Position numbers and translations under genes: made by a program. Below are positions 33,550 to 42,900 of a stretch of DNA of 64,000 nt, piece after piece (positions within the stretch are counted from its first letter, which is position 1; each line of letters opens with the position of its first letter). Origin of the DNA: Oscillospiraceae bacterium (lineage in GTDB: Bacteria; Bacillota; Clostridia; Oscillospirales; Acutalibacteraceae); assembly GCA_029225165.1 (NCBI GenBank), contig JAQXVY010000034.1, positions 1-64,000 of the forward strand, given 5' to 3'. A model generated the notes under the pieces. It did not search any database. It had not been told where the DNA came from and was given only the letters and a program-made list of their open reading frames with translations.

Positions 33550-36285
33550 TCACATTTTAAATTTTACTGTGTACCACTTGTTAGAATAATTTTTGCCGGA
33601 AACTTTTGTGTAGGCATTTATTCTTACATAGTAGGTTTTGCCTTTTTTAAGACCTGTTAAGGTTGCTGTGTTTTTACTGTTCTTCACAGTCTTTGCGCCC
33701 TTAAAGGTTTTATTTGTTGCAAGCTGTACTGTGTAACCGGTTGCACCTGTAAGGGATTTCCAAGTGATTTTGACTTTTGTTTTGCCTGTTTTCTTCACCT
33801 TGGAAACATCCTTTGATGTAAAGTCCTTAGGTGCTGAAATTATCTTTGTCTTTACATAAGCGGACTTGTAATTACCGTTTTCACTTGCCTTTACGGTGAT
33901 GTATGCATATCCCCCTGCTTTTACTGTTACCTTACCTGTTGAGGATACAACAGCAACATTCTTGTTACTGCTTGTATAGGTCAGCTTTGTCTTTGCCTTT
34001 GGCTTAAGGATAAAGGTTTTTCCGGCTGATGTTACATACTGAGTTTTTACTCCTGTTACCCTCTGTGTAGCCTTGGCAACTGTGATTTTTACTGTTGATG
34101 TTGCAGAATTGTAATTAGCTGTTTCCTCTGCGTTAATTGTAATTGTTGCTTTTCCGGCACCCTTGATTTTTACTGTGCCGTCTGCTGACACTTCAGCAAC
34201 TGATGTATTGTCACTTGCATAAGAAAGTGCTGTTTCTGCTTTTGCGTTAAGGCTGAACGGTTTTGCACCGTAGGTCAATTTGTAATTCTGCTTATCAACA
34301 CTAACCTCTTGACCAGCCTTGTTTACGGTGATTTCTACTGTTGCTGTTGCAGATTTATAATTAGTTGTTTCCTCTGCGGTGATTGTGATTGTAGCTTTTC
34401 CGGCACCGTTGATTGTTACTGTACCATCAGTTGAAACTTCTGCAACTGATGTATTATCACTTGAATAGGAAAGTGCTGTTTCTGCCTTTGCATTTAGGCT
34501 GAATGACTTGTCACCGAATGTTACTTCATATTTTGGCAGAAAACCGGTGATATTCTGAACACTCTTGCCTGTATCTAAAGAAACAAAATTAAATTCATTG
34601 TCCTCTGCATATTTTTCTGCAGATGTTCCTTTATAACCATAAATGGTAAAGTTCTGAACTTTTATTTCATTTAAATCATCATCATAATAATATCCAAAGG
34701 CATTACTTTCAATGCTGGTTACACTGTCAGGGATTGTTACACTTGTTAAACTTGTGCAATTGTAAAATGCCCAATCTCCAATGCTTGTTACACTGTCAGG
34801 GATTGTTACACTTGTTAAGCTTGTGCAACCTCTAAATGCATCCAACTCAATGCTCGTAACACTGTCAGGGATTGTTACACCGGTTAAACTTGTGCAACCG
34901 CTAAATGCACCATCACCAATGCTCGTAACACTGTCAGGGATTGTTACACTGGTTAAACTTGTGCAACCGATAAATGCACCATAACCAATGCTTGTTACAC
35001 TGTCAGGGATTGTTACACTGGTTAAACTTGTGCAATAGAAAAATGCTTCTCCTCCAATGCTCGTAACACTATCGGGTATTGTTACACTGGTTAAGTTTAT
35101 GCAATCGAAAAATGCACCCCACTCAATGCTTGTTACACTGTTTGGAATCTCAAAAGTATTATCTTTTTTGCCTATGGCGTATTGTATCAGTTCTGTTTGA
35201 GATTTGTTGTATAAGTCACCATTTAATGAAGAATACGCTTGATTATTTTCATCAACTTCTATTTTTGATAAACTTATACAACTTCCAAATGCACCTTCAC
35301 CAATGCTCTTAATACTGTCAGGGATTGTTACGCTGGTTAAGCTTGTGCAACCGAAAAATGCTTCTCCAATAAATTTTACACTGTCGGGGATTGTTACACT
35401 TGTTAAGCTTGTGCAATCGAAAAATGCATCTCCAATAAATTTTACACTGTCGGGGATTGTTACACTGGTTAAACTTATGCAATCTCTAAATGCGTATTCT
35501 CCGATGCTTGTTACACCGTTACCTATTGTTACACTATTTAAGCTTGTGCAACCTCTAAACACATCTTTTCCAATGAACGTAACACTGTCAGGAATTGTTA
35601 CACTTGTTAAACTTTTACAATCTCTAAATGCATCCTCTCCAATGTCTGTAACACTGTCAGGGATTGTTACACTGGTTAAACTTGTGCAACCGAAAAATGC
35701 ACCACTTCCAATGCTTGTTACACTGTTTGGAAACGCAAAAGTATTATCTTTTTTGCCTACGGCGTATCGTATCAGTTCTGTTTGAGATTTGTTGTATAAG
35801 TCACCATTTAATAAAGAATACGCTTGATTATTTTCATCTACTTCTATTTTTGATAAACTTGTGCAATAGTAAAATGCATTATATCCAATGCTCATAACAC
35901 TGTCGGGGATTGTTACACTTGTTAAGCTTGTGCAATCGTAAAATGCACTTTCTCCAATACTTGTGACGCCATTTTCAATAACAACTCTATTGATCTTAGT
36001 GTTAAAACCATACCAAGGAACATGTCCTTCCCAATAATAATCCTCCATCTCACCATTACCTGAGATAGTCAAGGTTTGGGTGGATGCCTCATATGTCCAT
36101 GTACAGTCACCTGTTGTTCCTGACGTTGCTGAAACACCAGGAACGTTAACATCCGCACCCACAGGTGCCACTTCTTTTGTTCTTTCGCTTTTATTAGTTT
36201 CATCTGCAAAAACAGTCAGTCCTGCAAACGAGGAACAGACTATCAATATTGACAGAATGACGCTGATAAATCTTTTTGCTCTCAT
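33550..36285 (-). CDS. Large secreted LRR (BspA-type) protein with Ig-like and Fn3 domains
   Basis: A 911-residue exported protein. Signal peptide 1-25; a beta unit CTWTYEASTQTLTISGNGEM near 60; then about 19 LRR_5 units (TSVTIPDSVTSIGDGAFSGC) from about 90 to 560; two insertions of KIEVDENNQAYSLLNGDLY type split the repeats. Then three Big/MBG-like units (AKAETALSYSSDNTSVAEVS) from about 590 to 830, and an Fn3 domain at the end. There is no anchor. The LRR DNA is a tandem array of near-identical 69-base units. The ATG at 36285 has GAGGAGG 6 bases upstream. A broken copy of its 3' end lies at 23277-23445. Confidence 0.88.
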   Translation of the reverse strand: MRAKRFISVILSILIVCSSFAGLTVFADETNKSERTKEVAPVGADVNVPGVSATSGTTGDCTWTYEASTQTLTISGNGEMEDYYWEGHVPWYGFNTKINRVVIENGVTSIGESAFYDCTSLTSVTIPDSVMSIGYNAFYYCTSLSKIEVDENNQAYSLLNGDLYNKSQTELIRYAVGKKDNTFAFPNSVTSIGSGAFFGCTSLTSVTIPDSVTDIGEDAFRDCKSLTSVTIPDSVTFIGKDVFRGCTSLNSVTIGNGVTSIGEYAFRDCISLTSVTIPDSVKFIGDAFFDCTSLTSVTIPDSVKFIGEAFFGCTSLTSVTIPDSIKSIGEGAFGSCISLSKIEVDENNQAYSSLNGDLYNKSQTELIQYAIGKKDNTFEIPNSVTSIEWGAFFDCINLTSVTIPDSVTSIGGEAFFYCTSLTSVTIPDSVTSIGYGAFIGCTSLTSVTIPDSVTSIGDGAFSGCTSLTGVTIPDSVTSIELDAFRGCTSLTSVTIPDSVTSIGDWAFYNCTSLTSVTIPDSVTSIESNAFGYYYDDDLNEIKVQNFTIYGYKGTSAEKYAEDNEFNFVSLDTGKSVQNITGFLPKYEVTFGDKSFSLNAKAETALSYSSDNTSVAEVSTDGTVTINGAGKATITITAEETTNYKSATATVEITVNKAGQEVSVDKQNYKLTYGAKPFSLNAKAETALSYASDNTSVAEVSADGTVKIKGAGKATITINAEETANYNSATSTVKITVAKATQRVTGVKTQYVTSAGKTFILKPKAKTKLTYTSSNKNVAVVSSTGKVTVKAGGYAYITVKASENGNYKSAYVKTKIISAPKDFTSKDVSKVKKTGKTKVKITWKSLTGATGYTVQLATNKTFKGAKTVKNSKNTATLTGLKKGKTYYVRINAYTKVSGKNYSNKWYTVKFKM

Positions 36286-36488
36286 AAAAATCCTCCTCAA
36301 AATTAATTTCAGATGAATATAAACTTAAGATATAAACATTATTGGAAACATTATAGGAAAATATTACTACATATTTTTTGATTTTTCAACATATATGACA
36401 AATATTTGTTAATAAATTACTCCCTGATACGCAGAGCGTATTTTGTCTTTTTTGTTGACATAATTGTTAATTTGTTATAATATACAAA

Positions 36489-36555
36489 AAAGTCAAGACT
36501 ATTGAAGCCGTACAGTGATTGGAACTGTGCCTGCTAAAATAGTTCTTGACTTTTT
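36489..36555 (-). terminator. Terminator after radical SAM operon
   Basis: On the minus strand AAAGTCAAGAACTATT pairs with AATAGT-CTTGACTTT across a 30-base loop, followed by TTTTTTG. It lies 16 bases beyond the stop at 36571. Bases 36286-36488 are AT-rich with a second small stem (ATACGC/GCGTAT, 36426-36440) and no gene. Confidence 0.7.
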
Positions 36556-36570
36556 CATATTATTGATTTT

Positions 36571-37473
36571 TTATGCTTTACTGCCTTGGAGGACATTTCT
36601 TTCCTCTAAGGCTTTATTTATTGTGTTTAGCACATTCTTCTTGTTACCACTCCACAGGGGGGAAACAAGGAGTTTTTTGTCGCCGTCACCTGTCAGTCTA
36701 TGGATAACTACATTTTTAGGGAGAATATTTATACAGTCACATATTATATCAACATATTCTTCAAGTGCTAATGCCTTGAATTTGCCTTTCATATAGTCAT
36801 TATATAGGTCTGTTCCCTTTAAAATGTGTAATAGTTGAAGTTTTATTCCGTCGGTGTATTTTCCTGCGAATTTTACGGAATTCAGCATATCCACTCTACT
36901 TTCTCCCGGAAGCCCAAGGATTATGTGGGTTATTACTTCTATTCCTGCTTTTTTCAGTTTTTCCGCTGTTTGTACATAGACTGATGTGTCATAGGCTCTT
37001 CTTATGTATTTTACTGAGCTTTCTTTTGTTGTTTGAAGTCCAAGCTCTACCCATACAGGCTTGATTTTGTTAAGCTCCTTTAGGAGTGACAGCACCTCTT
37101 CCCCTACGCAATCAGGTCTTGTGGCTATTGACAGGGCAACTATATCCTTGTGATTTATCGCCTCATAAAACTGTTCTCTCAATACATTTATCGGTGCGTA
37201 GGTGTTTGTAAAGGCTTGAAAGTAGGCTATAAAGGCATTGTCCTTTATTTTACTTATTACTTTCTTTTTGCCCTCCTCTATCTGCTGTGTTACAGACAGG
37301 TTTTTGTCGGGGGTAAAGTCGCCCGAACCTCTATGAGAACAAAAAATACAACCTCTGCTATCCAGTGTTCCGTCACGATTTGGGCAGGTAAAACCGCCGT
37401 CAATGGATATTTTATATACCTTTTTTCCGAATTTCTCACGAAGATAGTTGTTAAGGGAGTTGTAACGCATCAT
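36571..37473 (-). CDS. Radical SAM protein, TIGR01212/YhcC family
   Basis: A 300-residue radical SAM enzyme of unknown reaction. The cluster-binding cysteines are in CPNRDGTLDSRGCIFCSHRG (Cys27-x12... Cys-x2-Cys type), and later SAM-barrel blocks include HKDIVALSIATRPDCV, WVELGLQTT and ITHIILGLPGES. The start ATG overlaps the stop of the preceding gene by 4 bases. It closes an operon beginning with the SpoIVFA-like gene. In many Clostridia RNase G and ribosomal protein L21 follow at this position, but not here. Confidence 0.85.
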   Translation of the reverse strand: MMRYNSLNNYLREKFGKKVYKISIDGGFTCPNRDGTLDSRGCIFCSHRGSGDFTPDKNLSVTQQIEEGKKKVISKIKDNAFIAYFQAFTNTYAPINVLREQFYEAINHKDIVALSIATRPDCVGEEVLSLLKELNKIKPVWVELGLQTTKESSVKYIRRAYDTSVYVQTAEKLKKAGIEVITHIILGLPGESRVDMLNSVKFAGKYTDGIKLQLLHILKGTDLYNDYMKGKFKALALEEYVDIICDCINILPKNVVIHRLTGDGDKKLLVSPLWSGNKKNVLNTINKALEERNVLQGSKA

Positions 37474-38132
37474 TTAAAGCTGTTTCCCTCTTTGTCAAAC
37501 ACATCAAGTCGAGTGATTTGATAGAACACATCATCATTATAGATTTCGTTATAAGCTTTGATAATCAATGTTGGGTTGATGTTTGTGGTACTTCCTGCAG
37601 GGAGTAGCACTCTGCACTTGATGTAACCGTTATAGTCTGCTACCTTGTGTTTAAGAATGTATGGTTTAATGTCCAGTTCTTTAAGTGCCTTTTTCTTTGT
37701 TTTTTTCATTACAAGGATTTGTTCACGGTCAAAAAGTGAGTTGAAATTTGAATACAGAGTATCAACATTATCTTTATCCGACTTTACCACAATTTCAAAC
37801 AGTGCTTTATCTATTTTTCCCGCTTTCATAACAGGCTCTGTAACATCATACACCCTTATTCCCTGTGGCAGACAGTTATTGAGAGAAGTTATTATTTCCT
37901 CTTTGTTATATTGGTCATCTATAAGGCGGATGTCCATATTTTCCTTTACTCCCTTAAAGCCTAAGGAAAGGGGTAATGCAAAGGTTACAAATGGATGTGG
38001 ATTAAAGCCCTCTGTGTGCCAGATGTTAAGTCTGCTTTTGTGAAGCGCTCGCATAACCACTCGGTTTAAGTCAAGGTGACTGATATATTTACATTCATCA
38101 TCCTTTGTGAACCAAATTCTAACGGTTTTCAA
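37470..38132 (-). CDS. TIGR03936-family radical-SAM-associated protein (DUF2344)
   Basis: About 220 residues, companion of the radical SAM protein encoded just upstream; the two are often fused or adjacent in Firmicutes. The N-terminus VRIWFTKDDECKYISHLDLNRVVMRALHK and GFNPHPFVTFALPLSLGFKG are the family hallmarks. A TTG start at 38130-38132 with GGAGGAGG 7 bases upstream is preferred, giving a 14-base overlap with the upstream gene; a longer frame to 38231 overlaps it by 113 bases and is unlikely. The exact chemistry is unknown; a tRNA or ribosome link has been suggested from its usual neighbours. Confidence 0.85.
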   Translation of the reverse strand: MKTVRIWFTKDDECKYISHLDLNRVVMRALHKSRLNIWHTEGFNPHPFVTFALPLSLGFKGVKENMDIRLIDDQYNKEEIITSLNNCLPQGIRVYDVTEPVMKAGKIDKALFEIVVKSDKDNVDTLYSNFNSLFDREQILVMKKTKKKALKELDIKPYILKHKVADYNGYIKCRVLLPAGSTTNINPTLIIKAYNEIYNDDVFYQITRLDVFDKEGNSFK

Positions 38133-39963
38133 AGCAGACACCTCCTCCAAAGCGGTTTGCACCGCATTTACTGCAATCTTCCCTGCAATTTGGGGTTGTT
38201 TTTGACTCATACGCCTTTTTACATTCGTCAATCAAAAATTCCTTTTTAATGCCGTAGTCGATGTGGTCCCATGGGAGAATTTCTGTAAATTCTCGTTTTC
38301 TGTTGGCGTAAAATGCTGGGTCAATGCCACATTCTTCAAAAAGGTCAAGCCACTTTTGAAGGTCAAAGCACTCTCCCCAACCGTCAAAATGGAAATCCTT
38401 TTCACAGGCTTTCAGCATAGCCTTACACAGTTTTCTGTCACCTCTTGCAAACACAGCCTCCAAAAAGCTGGTATCTGCATCGTGGTAGTTGAAGGTGATT
38501 TTCTTGCTTTCTATATGTTCTTTGATGCTCTGTTGCTTTTTGTGGATTGTTTCAATGGTATCCTGTGGCTCCCACTGAAACGGTGTAAATGGCTTTGGAA
38601 CAAAACTTGAGGTTGAAACTGTTACGCTGACAGCCTTACCCTTTGGTCTGTTGGGGTTTTTGTAAAACTCGTCCACAACAGACTTGCCAAGTGCAGGAAT
38701 TGCGTTTACATCCTCCATTGTTTCTGTTGGAAGTCCTATCATAAAGTACAGCTTTACCCTTGTCCAACCGCCTGAAAATGCCACACTGCAAGTATTTAAA
38801 AGTTCATCCTCTGCAACATTTTTGTTGATTGCATCCCTGAGTCTTTGACTACCGGCTTCAGGTGCAAAGGTAAGTCCGCTTTTGCGTACAGTTTTGATTT
38901 TTGACATAATATCGTCTGTGAAACCGTCAACTCTAAGGGATGGCAGAGAAATGCTGACCTTATCGTCAACTGACCACTCATTCAGCTTTGTAAGGAGTGG
39001 TACAATTTGGGTGTAGTCTGAGGAGCTTAGTGATGAAAGTGAAACCTCGTCATAGCCTGTGTTGTTGCAAAGGTTATGGCATTGACGGTTGATTACCTCG
39101 GGAGATTTTTCCCTGACAGGACGGTAAAGGAAGCCTGCCTGACAGAAACGACAGCCACGGATACAACCTCTGAAAATTTCTTCCATTGCTCTGTCGTGGA
39201 CGATTTCTGTGTTTGGAACAACAAAATTTTCGGGATAATAGGACTCGTCCATATTCATCATAAGTCTTTTTTGCACCTTGTTTGGAGCATTGTGCTTTGG
39301 AATAACCTCCTTTATTGTACCGTCCTCATTGTAGGTAACATCATAAAGGGATGGAACATAGCAACCCTTTATTTGTGACGCACGGATTAAAAATTCTTCC
39401 CTTGTTGTGTTTTCTTCCCTGCACTTACGGTAAAGATCCATTACTTCAAGGTCAACCTCTTCGCCCTCGCCGATAAAGAAAATATCTATAAAATCGGCTA
39501 AAGGTTCAGGGTTACAGGCACAGGGTCCGCCTGCTACTACAATATTTTTCAGTCCCTTTCTATCCTTTGAGCATACGGGAATGTTGCCAAGCTTCAGCAT
39601 ATTCAGTACATTTGTAAAGGATAATTCGTACTGTAATGTAAAGCCGATAAAGTCAAATTCGGAGATTGGGTCGCCGCTTTCCAGTGCATAAAGAGGAATT
39701 TTATGCTGACGCATAATTTCTTCCATATCAATCCAAGGTGCAAAAACTCGCTCACACCAAATGTCAGGTACGCTGTTAAACTGACTGTACAGAATTTTCA
39801 TTCCAAGGTGTGACATTCCCACCTCGTATGTATCGGGGAAACAGAATGCAAAGCGGATATTTACATCCTTTTTGTCTTTAACTACGGAGTTAAGCTCACC
39901 CCCTACATATTTTCCCGGCTTTTGAACCTTTAGCAAATATTTTTCTACTTCTTTGTTAATCAT
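38119..39963 (-). CDS. B12-binding radical SAM protein, TIGR03960 family
   Basis: A 614-residue enzyme. N-terminal cobalamin-binding-like region (about 30-200) with MKILYSQFN and GPCACNPEPL; the radical SAM core has FRGCIRGCRFCQAGF (Cys-x3-Cys-x2-Cys) near residue 265 and SLPSLRVDGF, FAPEAGSQRLRDAINKN, YFMIGLPTETMED downstream. The C-terminal 40 residues hold extra cysteines (NCREDCSKCGANRFGGGVC) that may bind zinc or a second cluster. It forms a conserved pair with the TIGR03936 protein. Target unknown. Overlaps the SpoIVFB-like gene upstream by 8 bases. Confidence 0.9.
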   Translation of the reverse strand: MINKEVEKYLLKVQKPGKYVGGELNSVVKDKKDVNIRFAFCFPDTYEVGMSHLGMKILYSQFNSVPDIWCERVFAPWIDMEEIMRQHKIPLYALESGDPISEFDFIGFTLQYELSFTNVLNMLKLGNIPVCSKDRKGLKNIVVAGGPCACNPEPLADFIDIFFIGEGEEVDLEVMDLYRKCREENTTREEFLIRASQIKGCYVPSLYDVTYNEDGTIKEVIPKHNAPNKVQKRLMMNMDESYYPENFVVPNTEIVHDRAMEEIFRGCIRGCRFCQAGFLYRPVREKSPEVINRQCHNLCNNTGYDEVSLSSLSSSDYTQIVPLLTKLNEWSVDDKVSISLPSLRVDGFTDDIMSKIKTVRKSGLTFAPEAGSQRLRDAINKNVAEDELLNTCSVAFSGGWTRVKLYFMIGLPTETMEDVNAIPALGKSVVDEFYKNPNRPKGKAVSVTVSTSSFVPKPFTPFQWEPQDTIETIHKKQQSIKEHIESKKITFNYHDADTSFLEAVFARGDRKLCKAMLKACEKDFHFDGWGECFDLQKWLDLFEECGIDPAFYANRKREFTEILPWDHIDYGIKKEFLIDECKKAYESKTTPNCREDCSKCGANRFGGGVCFENR

Positions 39964-40552
39964 AATTACCTCTTGAAAAAACTCCTTTGTTGTATATTGG
40001 CGTTATAAAAAGATATATGCCAAGCAACAAAAAGGAAAAATTGTACCCTGTGTTAAGTAGTATTATTATACCCATTGTAAAAATTGGTATAGATACAACT
40101 ATTGTTAATATATTGAGTACTAAGTCGGATACCTTTTGATTAAAGTATCTACTTAATAATATATTAATTGCCTGTCCTCCGTCAAGGGTAGAAACAGGCA
40201 AAACATTAAATATTCCTATAAACAGATTTGCAAGTGCAAATATTGTTGAAATTTTGTAAAAGATTATAAATAATATAAAGTTAAATGTAACACCGCTTAG
40301 TACTATAATAAGCTCCTTAAAAAAGGGAACTTTGTATGACGAACAGATTTTTATATCAAATACAGAAAATTCAACTCGGTGTACCTTTTGTCTTAAAAGT
40401 ATGATTGCCACAAGGTGTCCAAGCTCGTGAAAGAAGGACGCCAAAAAGCAACAGAAAATTCCACCTGTTTTATCTATAATAAGGACTACGGTTAAAACTG
40501 CAAAATAGAGGTATTGAAAGGAAACCTCTACACCTAAAAAACGCTTAACCAT
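39956..40552 (-). CDS. SpoIVFB-like site-2 protease (M50)
   Basis: A 198-residue intramembrane metalloprotease. FFHELGH gives the zinc motif with His42, Glu43 and His46 in a helix, and STLDGGQ gives the third ligand, Asp124; about six helices surround them. SpoIVFB cleaves pro-sigma-K in sporulation; small M50 proteins like this are also found outside sporulation. The preceding gene encodes a short SpoIVFA-like protein, strengthening the link to sporulation. No cystathionine-beta-synthase domain is present. Overlaps neighbours on both sides by 8 bases. Confidence 0.8.
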   Translation of the reverse strand: MVKRFLGVEVSFQYLYFAVLTVVLIIDKTGGIFCCFLASFFHELGHLVAIILLRQKVHRVEFSVFDIKICSSYKVPFFKELIIVLSGVTFNFILFIIFYKISTIFALANLFIGIFNVLPVSTLDGGQAINILLSRYFNQKVSDLVLNILTIVVSIPIFTMGIIILLNTGYNFSFLLLGIYLFITPIYNKGVFSRGNYD

Positions 40553-40859
40553 TGTTTACAAAATAGTCGTTTAGGTTGTTGCCGTCAACAATCAGAGAAT
40601 CGTTTATCAGGGAATTAACCTCATTCATAACAGCGGTGAAAAAATCGGGAAAGTAGTTTTTACTGACATAAAGGAAACCACCCAAAATTATACAAACAAT
40701 AAGCTGAAAAATCAGGACTGAGGGAATTGACTTTTCTCTCTTTCCCTTAACTGTTTCCTCTTGCGGTGCTAAATTTTCTTCGCCTGTATAGTATTCCGTA
40801 CCGGTTGTTGACTTAAATTCTTCGTCATATGTAATTTCATCATTTCTGTTATACTGCAT
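40545..40859 (-). CDS. Short SpoIVFA-like membrane protein
   Basis: A 104-residue protein: an acidic N-terminal cytoplasmic region (about 1-48), one membrane helix (about 50-66, FQLIVCIILGGFLYVSK) and a short outside tail. It lies immediately before the SpoIVFB-like gene, where SpoIVFA is expected, and has the same topology. The LytM/M23-like outside domain of SpoIVFA is missing, so if it is the same protein it is a cut-down form. The assignment rests on position and topology more than on sequence. Confidence 0.5.
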   Translation of the reverse strand: MQYNRNDEITYDEEFKSTTGTEYYTGEENLAPQEETVKGKREKSIPSVLIFQLIVCIILGGFLYVSKNYFPDFFTAVMNEVNSLINDSLIVDGNNLNDYFVNNG

Positions 40860-40895
40860 ATTATCACCGCTAAATTATATGCGGTGATAAAAAAA

Positions 40896-42275
40896 TTATT
40901 CTATGGGCTTTAGCCTTTTGAAGTCGCCCTTAACAAGATTGATAAAGAAAAGTGATGCTACCAAAAGTGAAACAGCCTCGGCTATCGGGAAAGCAAACCA
41001 CATATCCTTTAGGCTGATTTTTGACAGGAAAAATGCAACGGGAACTATTACCCCAAGCTGACGGAGTAAGGACATAATAAGACTGCGAATACCCTTGCCC
41101 ACAGCTTGAAATACACCTGTGAGAACTATTCCCAAGGCGGCAGGAATAAAGCACAGTGAAATTATCCTTAGAGCAACTGTGCCTATTTCAATCATTTCTT
41201 TGTTAGGACTGAACATACCAAGGAGAGCCTCAGGTGCAATTTGGAATACTATAAAACCACAGGTCATAATGATTACAGCAAATACTGCCGCCCATTTGAT
41301 TGCGCCGTACATTCTCTTTCTGTTTCCGGCTCCGTAGTTGTAGCCCACTATTGGAGTACTACCCTGATTTATACCAAACACAGGCATAAACACGAAGGAC
41401 TGGAGTTTAAAGTACACACCAAAAACATTTATGGCGGCATCCTTTTCTACTGCATTTGCGTTAGCTAAGGAGATAATATAATTAATTCCCATAACCATAA
41501 ATGAGCCTATTGCCTGCATTACCATTGCAGGAAGTGCTACAACATAAATATTTTTTAGTGTTGTACCGCTGAATTTAAAGTTCTTTAAGCTAATTTTTAC
41601 AAGTTGCTTTTTTCCGAAAAGGAAAAATAAACAGAGAGACGCACTTATGTGCTGAGCAATTACTGTTGCAATAGCTGCACCTGCGACACCTAAATCAAAA
41701 ACATAGATAAATACAGGGTCAAGGGCGATATTGATAACCGCACCAATAAGCTGACTCAGCATTGGCATAATCATATTTCCTGTTGACTGCAAAACCTTTT
41801 CCAGCATACAGGCAACATTCATACCGAGTGAACAGATGAGGGCTATTCTGATGTAGGCAACACTACATTCAGCCACAGTAGCATCACTTGTATAAAGGGA
41901 CACAAAAGGCTGTGCAACTGCAAGTCCAATCACAACAAATATTATCCAATGTATAATGGACATAATAAATCCGTGAGTTGCGGCAGAATCGGCTTCGTTC
42001 TGCATTTTTGCACCAAGTCTTCTGGCGATAAGTGAATTTACGCCTACTCCTGCGCCAACTGCAACTGCTACCAAAATCATCTGCAACGGAAATGCAATAT
42101 TTACGGCAAGGAGTGACTCTCCGCCTGTCATAACGCTATTGCTGTAATTACTTACAAAGACACTATCTACAATATTGTATAGTGCCTGAATAAGCATACT
42201 GAACATTGCAGGCAAGCTCATACTGAGAATCAGCTTGAACATAGGGGCTGTGCCCAGCTTATTTTCTTTAACCAT
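40896..42275 (-). CDS. MATE family efflux transporter
   Basis: A 459-residue membrane protein with twelve helices in two similar halves. The ALYNIVDSVFVSNY, GAGVGVNSLIARRLG and GINQGSTPIVGYNYGAGN blocks are characteristic of the NorM/DinF/MepA type. It would export drugs or cationic metabolites using Na+ or H+. The start overlaps the end of the VanZ-like gene by 8 bases, so the two are probably co-transcribed. Substrate unknown. Confidence 0.9.
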   Translation of the reverse strand: MVKENKLGTAPMFKLILSMSLPAMFSMLIQALYNIVDSVFVSNYSNSVMTGGESLLAVNIAFPLQMILVAVAVGAGVGVNSLIARRLGAKMQNEADSAATHGFIMSIIHWIIFVVIGLAVAQPFVSLYTSDATVAECSVAYIRIALICSLGMNVACMLEKVLQSTGNMIMPMLSQLIGAVINIALDPVFIYVFDLGVAGAAIATVIAQHISASLCLFFLFGKKQLVKISLKNFKFSGTTLKNIYVVALPAMVMQAIGSFMVMGINYIISLANANAVEKDAAINVFGVYFKLQSFVFMPVFGINQGSTPIVGYNYGAGNRKRMYGAIKWAAVFAVIIMTCGFIVFQIAPEALLGMFSPNKEMIEIGTVALRIISLCFIPAALGIVLTGVFQAVGKGIRSLIMSLLRQLGVIVPVAFFLSKISLKDMWFAFPIAEAVSLLVASLFFINLVKGDFKRLKPIE

Positions 42276-42750
42276 TTTCTTTTCTCCTATCCTTTCTTCT
42301 TTTTATGTATAAAACAATACTAATTGTTATTGCAGTAATTAAGAGTCCAAACAGGCATCCTGAAAAATCAAGGATAATATCGGTAACCTGTCCGCTTCTG
42401 CCGACAACATTCAGCTGAATTGCCTCGTCACACACAGCGGTTGCAAGGCACACAAAAAGTTTTAAGAATACACCGCCTAAAACACTTCGACAATACGAAA
42501 ATACTGTTAAAGACACAGATATGCCAAGGGCTGAAAATTCAATAAAATGTGCTAACTTTCTCACAAGATTTTCCGATAATTCAAAGGGAAAAATATAGCT
42601 TAGCCAGTCTGTGACTATTCCTGACTCTTCTTGACTGATTTCGGCAGGTGTGAGTGAATGTATAAAAATAAAGGCAATTAAAGATAAGTTAAAAATTGCC
42701 AAAATCAAAGTAACAACAAATTGATGCTTTAAGGATTTATTACTGTTCAA
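42268..42750 (-). CDS. VanZ-like membrane protein
   Basis: A 160-residue protein with about four helices. The family motifs KLAHFIEFSALGISVSL and the later DEAIQLNVVGRSGQVTDIILDFSG (shown here in part) with conserved Asp/Gly residues are present. VanZ raises teicoplanin resistance in enterococci, but most members have an unknown job. A TTG start at 42748-42750, 7 bases after GAGGAGG, is likely; a GTG two codons upstream is an alternative. Paired with the MATE gene. Confidence 0.82.
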   Translation of the reverse strand: MNSNKSLKHQFVVTLILAIFNLSLIAFIFIHSLTPAEISQEESGIVTDWLSYIFPFELSENLVRKLAHFIEFSALGISVSLTVFSYCRSVLGGVFLKLFVCLATAVCDEAIQLNVVGRSGQVTDIILDFSGCLFGLLITAITISIVLYIKRRKDRRKENG

Positions 42751-42816
42751 TGCCACACCTCCTCAATTTATCATATTTATTCTACATTTTTCTTTTATTA
42801 TTGTCAAACTTGCTGG

Positions 42817-42845
42817 TTGTAAAATTTTTGAGGATAATATATAAT
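42817..42845 (+). promoter_or_regulatory. Promoter of the flavoprotein operon
   Basis: TTGTAA (42817-42822) and TATAAT (42840-42845) with a 17-base spacer, 55 bases before the ATG of the small exporter gene. The -35 box is one base from consensus at two positions. Confidence 0.55.
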
Positions 42846-42900
42846 ATTTTAGTGACATTTACTTATAGTAATTTACTTATGTAAATGAAAGGAGAATTTT

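Noticed and set aside
35303-35785. Plus-strand open frame of 160 codons with repeated IVTLVKLVQ
   Set aside because: It is the antisense shadow of the LRR repeats.
34750-35960. Regular repeats that at first resemble a CRISPR array
   Set aside because: The units are 69-base coding repeats of an LRR protein, with no unique spacers, and the frame is open throughout.
20949-36285. Possible amylosome/cellulosome proteins in the surface island
   Set aside because: No dockerin or cohesin motif and no glycoside hydrolase domain was found in any of the exported proteins.
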